A stretch of DNA of 64,000 bases, from contig NC_092670.1 in NCBI RefSeq assembly GCF_964355755.1, positions 15,623,201 through 15,687,200 on the forward strand. Reading direction: 5' to 3'. The position numbers and the translations under genes were made by a program. Of this stretch, positions 13,093-23,877 are shown in pieces. The notes beneath the pieces are model-generated. The model was not told the origin of the DNA and searched no databases. It saw nothing but the letters and a program-made list of their open reading frames with translations. Source of the DNA: Antedon mediterranea (lineage: Eukaryota > Echinodermata > Crinoidea > Comatulida > Antedonidae). Position 1 is the stretch's first letter. Every line of letters begins with the position of its first letter.

Positions 13093-15222
13093 TTCTACAA
13101 CATTAAATCATTATCATAAGATATAAACTAGATATGATAATTCGCATACATTCATAAGTACGGACGTATGCGTATATGAGCATATGTTTATTTAGTTTAA
13201 ACAGTTTTTGATAATATCGATGTTTTTGCACATTTCAAAACAAAATATGAAGCTTGCCCAGCCTTTTTGTACAGCAGGGTTTGTAACCAGATGTTGATGA
13301 TTTCTTGTATTCTACTCTGCATTTAAAGCAAGCATTAAAGTATCACTTATGCCAAGCACAATCCATTCATTTCTTTTACTTCGGATAGTACATCCAGCAT
13401 ACAAATCAACATATTCATTTTATTTAATTTCCAGTACTTTACTGGATGGGTTAGAGTTTCTTCATGGCTTTAAATTGATGAAAGTTGGTGTTTTTACTTT
13501 ATTTGTAAAGTCGCATATTATAATATGATGGTACCAGGGAAGAGAATGTCACTATTCCCCGGATGGTACAATGATTATGTTAATTATTAAATTATTTAGT
13601 AACTGGTGAGATGAGAAGACTCTTTACTTTATTATGTAATGTTTTTCGTTTATTATTATCAGGTGTTTGATTACATAATCTCGTGGTAATTGGTTTTAAT
13701 CCTTTCTTGTATCATGTGTTCAATAACATGCTATTAATATGTGCATTATATGTGGAATAATATCTGAACTAAATTAAACGTCATATGTTGTTATAGCTGA
13801 TGTTTATATCATGTTGATGATAAAAAGATGAAATACACAATTAAAACAATAATTTAATATGATACCAATTATATCATTTCAATAAAATACCCCTTTTATC
13901 ATTATGTATTATATTGGAAAATGTTTCCTGTAGCGCCTTCCTTTTGTTTATTCGAGAAAAAAAAAAATGATTATTGATTGATTGAATCACATCTGTTGAT
14001 CTATCTCCAGAGGAGAACACATATGTATTGGTAAGTTATTTTGTGCATTAAGTTTCAATAGACATTTATAATATTAAAATAGTGTTCTTTTTATTCCCTG
14101 ACACTAATACTGAATAACCATTTGTTATTTGATTAGTTTTGGCGGGTCTATTCGGTGTGACATCATCAGCTACATAACAGCTATTGATGAAAACATTTCT
14201 TCTGGTTTCGATTCGTATAATAATATAAGTAGTTCTTTGATAGTAAACCAATAAAACTTACGTTGGCAAGACAGTTTCGTCTAGCTGTCAGCTTGACTTC
14301 TTCAGTTGCTATGATGCGTTATGGCGCCGATTGGTCTCCTTTCCAGCCACTAGATGATTTTGTTGTGTAGCCTACTTATATTACTACATAACAGCTGTTT
14401 TTGTAACCACATGAATAATGTATTACATGTTATACATAACAATTATTAATTATATTATTTATTATATATTTATTTTAATTGACTATAAACAATTTGCATA
14501 AAACCTGCTGAAGTTAGAGGTATTCCCAAAGCGTATTACATATCTACCATTTTAGTCTCGTACTGTAGGTATGGAGATCTGGAACTACGTAAACCTACAC
14601 TGAGCCACACTGTAACTCGTACTGTAGGTATGGAGATCTGGAACTACGTAAACCTACACTGAGCCACACTGTAACTCGTACTGTAGGTATGGAGATCTGG
14701 AACTACGTAAACCTACACTGAGCCACACTGTAACTCGTACTGTAGGTATGGAGATCTGGAACTACGTAAACCTACACTGAGCCACACTGTCTCGTACTGT
14801 AGGTATGGAGATCTGAAACTACGTAAACCTACACTGAGCCACACTGTAACTCGTACTGTAGGTATGGAGATCTGGAACTACGTAAACCTATACTGAGCCA
14901 CACTGTAACTCGTACTGTAGGTATGGAGATCTGGAACTACGTAAACCTACACTGAGCCACACTGTAACTCGTACTGTAGGTATGGATAGATCTGGAACTA
15001 CCTAAACCTACACTGAGCCATACTGTAACTCGTACTACTGTAGGTATGGAGATCTGGAACTACCTAAACCTACACTGAGCCATACTCTAACTCGTACTGT
15101 AGGTATGGAGATCTGGAACTACCTAAACCTACACTGAGCCACACTGTAACTTGTTTTGAATTGGTTCCTCTTTTTTTGTTCTAAGTTTTGAAAATGTTCA
15201 ACCATTGACAGACTAACATAAA
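13093..15222. other. Spacer between CASD1-like copies B and C
   Basis: AT-rich with no convincing coding exon. A possible 20-bp exon, flanked by CTATCTCCAG and GTAAGTTATT, sits at 14011-14030. Block 14408-14550 resembles 8518-8637 upstream of copy B. The 59-bp minisatellite (14557-15150) ends 72 bp before the copy C start codon. Confidence 0.55.
14557..15150. repeat. 59-bp minisatellite, ten units, just upstream of copy C
   Basis: Units begin CTCGTACTGTAGGTATGGAG at 14557, 14616, 14675, 14734, 14791, 14850, 14909, 14968, 15029 and 15091. The first units are almost identical; the last three vary (extra TA, extra CTA, CCTA for CGTA). A related single unit (CAGTAGGTTTGGATGGAGTA, CCTACATCAG) stands at about 8650-8710 upstream of copy B, so the array looks like a local expansion after duplication. 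It is in the promoter, 5' UTR or a 5' intron of copy C. Confidence 0.95.
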
Positions 15223-17587
15223 ATGGAAGCACATTACCATTGGTTTCACCACTCATCTTCCATTGGAAAGCGTGATATTCCAGAATGGACAACAAACGCT
15301 GTAGAAGCACACTTGAGATCAAACGTACAATGTACCAGTGTGTTTTCGATAAACAATGCACAACAAGCGAATATTTGCCAATTGACTCTTTTTCTTATAT
15401 GGGTCACTATTGTTTGTCTCTGGACCTTCAGACGATTTTGTCATCGTAAACCTGTTCCACAAACTTCGTCTTACGACAATAAATGGACAATAATTGAAGA
15501 TGAAATTACACATCAACAAAAACTGCAAACTGGAAATTCGGGAAACCCGCTTTTAAAAGATAAAAACATTTCAATAGAATTGAACGTTGGTGATACATCA
15601 ACAACACCGCCAGAGGAAAACACAGAAACAAAAAGTCCATTTTCAAAAATTAAACCACCCCCGACGTTTGACAAATTTCTGTTTTATTGCATTGTTTTCG
15701 GTGCGTTTATGGTGTTCTTCTATCTTTGCGATTCTAAACATGTCTTTCCTGCCGGAGAACGTGAATATTCCAGAGATTTGTTTGTTTTTCTTTGTCTTAT
15801 TTTGTTTGGTGTTGGATGCTATTTTACAGTTCAAGTGAACGAGGATAAGATTCTAAACAGGTAGGTATAATTCATCATGTTTATCATTTAGAGCATAGCT
15901 AAGGTAAATGGACTTAAGTAGTCCATTACATTTTTCTAGCCTGGCATGGACCAAACTCAATTCGTCTCCTGTAGCATACGAAACAATGTCGTGTACTCGT
16001 GAAGTAAACACGTTTTATTTTTATTTCTGATTATATATATAACATCTAACTATATATTATTTATATATTATTCATCATATTTGTTATGTTTTAGCGGACA
16101 ATAGCCTACATCTTTGAAGTAAATAATTACAATTTAACAATGTATACCTTATAATGTCTTCACCAGAGATCAAACTGAAGAATGGAAGGGTTGGATGCAG
16201 GTGATGTTTGTGTGGTATCATTACTATCATGCGAGCATTGAGATGTACAATATGATCAGAGTATTTGTTGCTTGCTACGTTTGGATGACAGGATTTGGTA
16301 ACTATGAAACGTTTCTAAATGTAAACATTAACATTATTCCCCAACACGCATTGTGTGAGTTCTACTCCTTTTGTAAATAAAATTGAATGACTATATGTTA
16401 TAGTAATGCTTTGTAGCCCTTGATAAATGACTGGTCTGGATCACTGTAGGCCCTAATAGTGGCCGGTGGTAGCTCCATAAGGTAGCCCAATGTCAACTGC
16501 ACATCAATGAAACTTTAAGCTATGTTAAAATCGGTGAATTTGGTTTTCTTGTTGGTGAGCTTTCTTATTAAAAAGAGCCCTTCCTACCAACATGTAACCT
16601 GCGCGCGAAATTAAAAAAGTTCTATTTTTCACAATAGGTAACTTTTCTTTCTTCTGGATTCGTCAAGACTTTTCAATATGGCGCATCTGCAAAATGATGT
16701 TTCGTTTGAATTTCCTCGTCATTTTTGTTTCCATGGTAACCAATAACCAATACGTGCTGTACTACATATGTGCAATGCACACGTACTGGTTCATCACCGT
16801 TTACGTGTTCATGCGTGTATTATCGTCATGGAACACGCAACCAAAACTCATGGCCGTTAAATTTGTCGTGTACTTCATTTGTAATACAATTATTTTTAAT
16901 GTGCCCAACGTTGTTGATGTCGTGTTTACGCCGTTTTGGCCAATTCTCTCGATGAACAACACACTTTGTGAGTGGAAGTATCGTGCCAAGCTAGACCATT
17001 ATGTCACATTAATAGGGATGATATCTGCTTACAATTACCCTAATTACGAACGCCTTATGAAATATCTGGATCAGAAGCAGAAGCATATTGACAGACGAGA
17101 TCGGATAATAACGATCGGTATAAAGATCATGTCACTGGGTATTTTAGGCATCATTTTCGTGACATGGTGTTACCATTTTATGTTTATGGAACGCCACATG
17201 TATAATCACTACCACCCGTACATATCATGGTTTCCTATCCTATCATATATTTTCGTGCGCAATTTGTTTCCCGTCTTTCGCACTCATCACATCGGGTTGT
17301 TTACTTGGCTCGGAAAAATCACTTTGGAAACGTACATAACCCAGTTTCATATATACATGCAGTACAACGCAAAACAACTTATTGTTTTCATCGATGGATA
17401 TCCGCTGATGAATTTCTTTGTTTTAAGCGTCTTGTACCTGTTTGTCTCATACCATTTATTCAAATTAACAACCGAATTTAGCACTTTTCTTCTCCCAAAA
17501 AACAACAAAAGAGTTTTATATAATTTTGTTGGTATTATTCTAATGTTTGGCACCTATTTTTGTATCGATCGCTTTTCTGCTTCGTGA
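15223..17587 (+). CDS. CASD1: CASD1-like membrane protein without SGNH domain, copy C
   Basis: Exons 15223-15860, 16167-16297 and 16638-17587; 1,719 bases, 572 residues. Begins MEAHYHW like copy B; an in-frame TAA lies 9 bases before the ATG, so this start is well supported. Residues [10 protein letters not shown] sit where human CASD1 (from memory) has its DGLHLPESS, so the protein begins next to the catalytic DxxH and lacks it. Exon 1 has about 15 residues missing from copy B, exon 2 one extra codon, exon 3 two extra codons (QKQKHIDRR). Near the end ATCG is duplicated (17564-17571), shifting the frame so that the family tail IAFLLR... is replaced by IDRFSAS. Probably a functional or recently altered paralog. 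Confidence 0.85.
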
Positions 17588-19113
17588 AAAAGGATTATAA
17601 CTAAAAAATTATAATTATTATAATCATAATTTAGATGACGTTTATTGTCTCTAAACATAAACACCGTACGTCGAGGTTAGGTTAGTGCATAATATGTAAT
17701 TATGCGAGATGAATACAGTTTGTATTATCTTATTTATTAATCAATTATTCAATTGGAATGATGTGAGAGAGCGCGTTGAGGTAAAATTGCCATTTTTGTT
17801 CATGTTGTCATCTCAGGTTACTGGGTCGAAATAATTTCTTCCACATTACGGTGTTAGAATTCAAATCTGTATTACATATTTGATTGTCTGAATTAACACA
17901 TTTATATACGTTAGCCTGCTACTTATCTTAAAACTCCACATGTCAATTTTTTTTAACATTTCAAAAATATCGACTTATTGAATTATGTATGGAGGTAACA
18001 AGCTCAGAACAGATTATGTGATTCTGCACATACATTTTTTTTAATGTCTCTGTATTAAAGTAGGCCTACAGAGTTTTTTTTTTCGAAAAATGACCAAAAT
18101 ATCGACTTTTTTTTTTATCTGTTGTGGTTAACCACCACCTTTATTCATTCAATGTTGGATAAAAAACAATTACAGAACTCATATTATATGTTTACATTAT
18201 TTTCTGCATATTTTTTGTTATGTTATCTATTGAATATTCAATAAAAAGTTTTTTACTTATGAAACGTATAAATATCGACCTCTGAATTATTGGTGTAACA
18301 GAACAGATAATGTGATTCTGCGTACGTATTTTTTTTAGGAAAATGCAATTATTATGCGATAAAATTGCTCTATATGATTATATATTGCTTTATCATCTTA
18401 TAGTACCATAGACACCAGTTATGTCGAAAAATAAAAGGTCAAAAATTATAAAAATCCCTGTACTATAGTACAAGGATTTTTTTTCGAAAAATGGCCAAAA
18501 TATCGGATTTTTAAAATTCAATTATTATGCGATAAAATTGCTCTATTTGATTATATATTGCTTTATCATCTTATAGTACCACTGACACAAGTTATGTCGA
18601 AAAATAAAATGGTCTAAAATCGGCCTAATATTCTAGACAGTCCGTAATATATTGCACCCCTATAATATGACAACGTGCAATCTTACTCATTCCCTTTTTG
18701 CTATCTCCTTATATTTTTCTGTTTTACTGGGCTTTATTTTTAATGTATATAATATATATATTTTTTTATAAATGTTGTATTTTTTATTGTTTGTTATGTG
18801 CAATTTGGACCCCATTGGAAACGGGCTGGTTTTTTCCGGCCTAATGGGTGTTCCTGATGCTCGTTATTTTGTGTTTTGTTGGATAACATTTTTTATCATG
18901 AAAATACTACCGTTGGTCCAGCCTTTGGTTAGTGTAACCGTCACAATAAGTTGTATACATCCCAGATACATCCTCACTTATGGCGGCGCCCTACCACATA
19001 TGGACAATACAGTATTACTGTTACAGGGAAAATCGCGGATTACTCATTCTTGTGATATATATTCTTTGCTACAAGGCTACAATAATTCGACACACGTTGT
19101 TCAATATAGAAAG
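17588..19113. other. Spacer between copy C and DECR2
   Basis: AT-rich, with two kinds of internal duplication (see 18349-18615; also 17968-18043 resembling 18273-18340 around GTGATTCTGC) and a short perfect hairpin at about 18452-18482 (AAAATCCCTGTACTATAGTA). An open frame continues from 18772 into the DECR2 first exon, but the first 114 codons do not resemble any DECR2, so it is taken as upstream or 5' UTR sequence. Confidence 0.6.
18349..18615. repeat. Direct repeat, two ~95-bp copies 170 bp apart
   Basis: CAATTATTATGCGATAAAAT followed by TGCTCTAT.TGATTATATA and TATGTCGAAAAATAAAA occurs at 18349-18441 and 18519-18615 with few differences. Confidence 0.8.
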
Positions 19114-22100
19114 ATGGCAGCCTCCATAACAGAGGATTACGATGTTTGTTTAGATGACTACAAATACATTTTTAATCCTAGTTTATTGAAGTAGGATGGA
19201 AATTAATAATTATATTTTTTAGATATTTATACCTAGCTAGCCTCTCTATTCTAGCTATACTACTAGTTGGGTAGCCCAATGGAGGTATCCATCATGGGTA
19301 GCCAGGGCGTCCGATCTAGAATTTAGGCGCAGCCAGTTTGAGTTTGTCAATTGTCCATGCATGGTGCGCCACCAAGGAAAAATGTTTTTGTCATGTTCAT
19401 GTATGAAACGCTAACATCCATTGGCGCAAAAAAAAATGTTTGTTGTTAAATATTTATTAAGATTTTGTTGTCTCCACAATCCATAAAATAAACAAGAAAT
19501 ATTTCTTACAAACAAAAATACTTAAATTGTCAGACAATGGTTTTTGGGTTATAATAAGACGTTTCTTTTCTCATTTTAAACATGAATAAATATTTTTTTG
19601 TTACAGAAGTGAATAACTTTTGTCTTTGAAGTAAAATACAACAAGAATTCATACTTTGATATATCATAATTGTACAACATCTGCCTCAACTATAATTACT
19701 GCTTAATATAGCTTCTGAATGAGTAGCCCTCATGTATGTAGCTGGCTAAAGCAGAAGCGTGATAAAAATTTGCAATGATGCCTTTGTCTGGTAATCTGTG
19801 CAAATGCGGTCAATAATTGTTATCCAACATATATGTATGTCTTTTTCAAAATATTAATAAATAATTTTTTTTTCCAAGAGGAAAAGTTGCATTTATAACT
19901 GGTGGTGGATCTGGTATATGTTTCACAATTGCTGAAATTTTAATGAGGTAAGACTAGATAAGGTTGATTTAACAGGGTAGCAACAACTGTACTGCTGACT
20001 TCCTCTTAAATTAAAAACAATACAAAATTCTACAAAAAAAAGACATTAAACATCAAACTACAAGTAGGTTCAAAAAGTTAAAATTCACATTCAGATTCAA
20101 AAAAATTAAATTTATACAATGAACAATTTAGAAATGTTAAAATTCTCATTAAAAAATATAAAACTTAATAAAAAGTCTAAAAATATATATTAAATCATTC
20201 TTAATTAGCACATACACGCACAACGATCAAACTGTAAAGCTCTGTCTACACTATCAAACTTTATGTGACAAAAAATGTGATGTGCCCATATATTGACATT
20301 ATGATGTTATATCACTACCATATTTGGACACATCACTCTTTGTCAAACTAGTTTGATAGTGTAGGCAAAGCTTTTATTTTAACATGATATCCCTGGGTGC
20401 TCATTTTTATAAAAAGTGTACTGTTATAAATTCTCTTCTTTTTTATAGACACAAATGTGACACTATTATATTAAGCAGAAAATTAGAGAGAGTCAATAAG
20501 GTATAAGGTATTCATAGGATTGATACAGTAGTTAATATATATTAATTATAAAAATATCAAGTACTACATTGGTTATTATTATGACTAATATGATTGATTG
20601 AATACAAGTTCCGAAGAATTTCAAAGTTTAAGTGTGCCTCTCATTGTTAGAGTAAAACGTGTTTGCTTGCTGAATCCAAATATCAGATTTTTTAATAGGT
20701 CATAATCAATTTCATTTTTACAATTATTGTAGTCATCTCGGAGGCTTGAAGAAGCCACTGGACAGAGATGTCTTCCACTTCAATTGGATGTCAGAAAGGT
20801 AACTAAGCTCTATTTAAGGTTTCCAAATTCATTCAATAAGATTTTTTTTCCAAAAATATACATCGCCGTTTTATTCCTTTCAGCCACAAGATGTACTGAC
20901 TGCTGTAGACAAGGCTCTTTCTCATTTTGGTAGAATAGACATTGTAGTCAATGGTAAGCAGAGGATTTTTTGTAAGAAATTTTTACTGAAAACTGAGCAA
21001 ATAAATGACTATGAGCATCTATCAGTGTCAATACAACTTTTAAGTCTCTCTAGCCTACTGTTCAATTGACCAGTACCATCCAGCATTATAGGTCAGGGGG
21101 AGGGAGGGCTAAATATTTCATAAGTGATAAAAAAAAACGATCCATCGGGTTGCAGAACAACCAAAATTATTATTATTTTATTTTTAAAAGACATGGCAGT
21201 TTTGGGGGCTAAAGCCTGTTTATCCCCCACCAAAATTCTATTGCAATTTTTTTTTTTCAGGGGCTGCTGGCAATTTTCTATGCCCTGCTGAGAGTATGTC
21301 ATTCAACGCCTTCAAAACTGTCATAGAGATTGATACAATTGGAACCTTTAATATCTCAAAAGCAGTTTATGACAAATATATGAAGGTACGCATCCTTAGA
21401 ATTTAAATTTATAGAATGTATGCATAGATAGCACACCAGTTTTTATTTGTGATGTCAAAAATAGCCTCCATCCAAACCTCATAACCATCTGATTGGATTC
21501 ATTTGACTAGATATACAATATATGTATATAAATCTTCTCTCTCCCCCCCCCCCTTCCCCTTTTAACTAAAAATGTCAAACTCACCACCAGTAAATGGTTG
21601 GTAAGGTTTACTTTCAACCTGAATACTTTTTGACAGAGGCCTTTGACAACCCAGTGACTTGAACAGAGGTTGTTCCCTTTGACAACCCAGTGGCTTGAAC
21701 AGAGGTTGTTCCCTTTGACAACCCAGTGGCTTGAACAGAGGTTGTTCCCTTTGACAACCCAGTGGCTTGAACAGAGGTTGTTCCCTTTGACAACCCAGTG
21801 GCTTGAACAGAGGTTGTTCCCTTTGACAACCTAGTGGCTTGAACAGAGGTTGTTCCCTTTGACAACCCAGTGGCTTGAACAGAGGTTGTTTCCTTTGACA
21901 ACCCAGTGGCTTGAACAGAGGTTGTTTCCTTTGACAACCCAGTGGCTTGAACAGAGGTTGTTCCCTTTGACAACCCAGTGGCTTTAACAGAGGTTGTTCC
22001 CTTTGACAACCCAGTGGCTTGGACAGAGGTTGTTCCCTTTGACAACCCAGTGGCTTTAACAGAGGTTGTTCCCTTTGACAACCCAGTGGCTTGGACAGAG

Positions 22101-23877
22101 GTTGTTCCCTTTGACAACCCAGTGGCTTGAACAGAGGTTGTTCCCTTTGACAACCCAGTGGCTTGAACAGAGGTTGTTCCCTTTGACTACCCAGTGGCTT
22201 GAACAGAGGTTGTTCCCTTTGACAACCCAGTGGCTTGAACAGAGGTTGTTCCCTTTGACAACCCAGTGGCTTGAAAAGAGGTTGTTCCCTTTGACTACCC
22301 AGTGGCTTGAACAGAGGTTGTTCCCTTTGACAACCCAGTGGCTTGAACAGAGGTTGTTCCCTTTGACAACCCAGTGGCTTGAACAGAGGTTGTTCCCTTT
22401 GACAACCCAGTGGCTTGAACAGAGGTTGTTCCCTTTTCTTGTGAAAACCGTACCACTTTATTTCTTGATGCTACATCACTGTAACTAGAATAATCTGTTT
22501 ACAACTACAGTTGCACTAATTTTATACAATGTATTTTTATGTCACATTATGTTTTAATAAACATGACAGTAAAGTATGTTATCTTATTGATTTGAATTTA
22601 GAACTATAACAGTTGTACTACTTTTTCTTATGTCTTCAGATTTTATTGTAACAACTCAAATGATTTGTACAATACAGGGTATATCCAGTTATAATAAACC
22701 TGAACGTTATCTTATCTTATTGACCTCATATATTAAATTTTATCATGCAGCATCATGGTGGTGTGATTATTAACATATCAGCAACATTGGCATACAGAGG
22801 TCAAATGTTACAAGCACATGCTGGACCAGCCAAGGCAGCAATTGGTAATATTTAATTGTCATTTGCATTCTACTTAAAGATCCATTCCCTACAATTGTTG
22901 ACGTTTTGTAAAAATAATGTATATATTACATTATTACATTAAACCAGGTCATTCCTTGTCTTAAATGTATGTTTTATGGTAAATTATGATAAAAAGAGAG
23001 AAACAATGCACTACCTAGTAGTAAGTAGCTCACAGTGAAAAAAATATCAATCTTCGCACAATGCATGCTGGGATTTATAGCAGGCCACTTAAGTTATTAG
23101 AATCAACTTATTTTTTACATTTTTAACCTTTTAAAGAAAAAAAAGTTATTAAAATTGGACCATATAGTATTTATTTAAAAAATTAAAGGTAGATTGTGAC
23201 CTTAAATTAGATCTAAAAAACTTATTAGGGAATACAGTTTTCCTGTAAAGTGTATGTGAAAAGTAGAGCAACCAACCCGATAATATTCTTTGACAAAGGA
23301 ATTAGTGTGTTGTTTTTATTTTGTGAAAATTTACAGATGCATTGACCAAACATTTGGCTGTTGAGTGGGGACATCAGGGCATCCGTGTAGTCTCCCTTTC
23401 ACCTGGTCCAATAGAAAAAACAGAGGGCATAAGAAGACTTGGTAAATTTTGATTCTTTATAATAATTTTCTTTTGATACGATGTATAAAAACATAGACAC
23501 TCGTTCCTCAATAAAAAATGTATTTATTATACACCCTACTATATACATAGTATAAAACTAACACCAAAAAAGGACAGGAAGGTCATGATTCAACTTTTCG
23601 ATCTATTTAAACATAATCAGTTTATTGTATTTTCTAATACAGTATTTATTTGCTATTTCCTTTAGGTGGAAAACTCAAAGATGCAAGGGTAACGTCAATC
23701 CCTTTACAGCGATTTGGTACCAAAAAAGAAATTGCTGAGGGAGTGGTCTACCTAGCTAGCCCGGCAGCAGACTTTGTAACAGGTACCGTGTTGGTTATCG
23801 ACGGTGGGTCGTGGCTTACAGCAACTAATGACTTCAGTTTGGCCAAACCTTTGCTAGAGCTGATGTCAAAGATGTAA
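19114..23877 (+). CDS. DECR2: Peroxisomal 2,4-dienoyl-CoA reductase
   Basis: Nine exons: 19114-19190, 19879-19947, 20449-20500, 20733-20798, 20884-20953, 21261-21385, 22751-22844, 23337-23441, 23666-23877; 870 bases, 289 residues (human DECR2 292). It is an NADPH-dependent short-chain dehydrogenase needed to degrade fatty acids with even-numbered double bonds in peroxisomes. Visible landmarks: [11 protein letters not shown] (residues about 27-37), the DV pair, [37 protein letters not shown] and a C-terminal SKM that fits a PTS1 peroxisome signal. The start ATG (AAGATGG) begins [10 protein letters not shown], aligning with the human N-terminus. Odd: the last glycine of the nucleotide motif is Cys (GSGIC, human GSGIG), and the active-site segment has AGPAK where human has AGSAK. 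Convergent with INTS15. Confidence 0.95.
20235..20375. mobile_element. TIR element, family 1 copy 1 (MITE)
   Basis: Starts TAAAGCTCTGTCTACACTAT and ends GTTTGATAGTGTAGGCAAAG followed by CTTTTA: near-perfect terminal inverted repeats of about 25 bp around an AT-rich core with GTGATGTGCCCATAT and CATATTTGG. No coding sequence. Lies in DECR2 intron 2. TA at both ends would fit a TA target duplication. Confidence 0.85.
21583..22470. repeat. 36-bp minisatellite (~22 units) grown inside a dispersed element
   Basis: From 21637 to 22436 a 36-bp unit (TTGTTCCCTTTGACAACCCA, then GTGGCTTGAACAGAGG) repeats about 22 times with very few substitutions. Because 36 is divisible by three, long open frames appear on both strands but are not genes: the array is in DECR2 intron 6. 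The left flank (CCACCAGTAAATGGTTGGTA .. TTTCAACCTG) and right flank (TTTTCTTGTGAAAACCG) match the single-unit element at 55806-55930, showing the array is an expansion of that element's middle. Confidence 0.95.

Noticed and set aside
14557-15150. Array upstream of copy C as CRISPR or operator cluster
   Set aside because: Continuous 59-bp tandem units without spacers; a minisatellite.
18772-19113. N-terminal extension of DECR2 from the upstream ATG at 18775
   Set aside because: The extra 114 residues have no counterpart in DECR2, while [10 protein letters not shown] onward aligns with the human N-terminus.
21637-22436. CRISPR-like array of short repeats
   Set aside because: Units are head-to-tail with no unique spacers, and the host is an animal genome.
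21614-22488. Long repeat-protein open frames on both strands (179 and 140 codons)
   Set aside because: They are the 36-bp minisatellite read in open frames, inside DECR2 intron 6, with no flanking coding signal.
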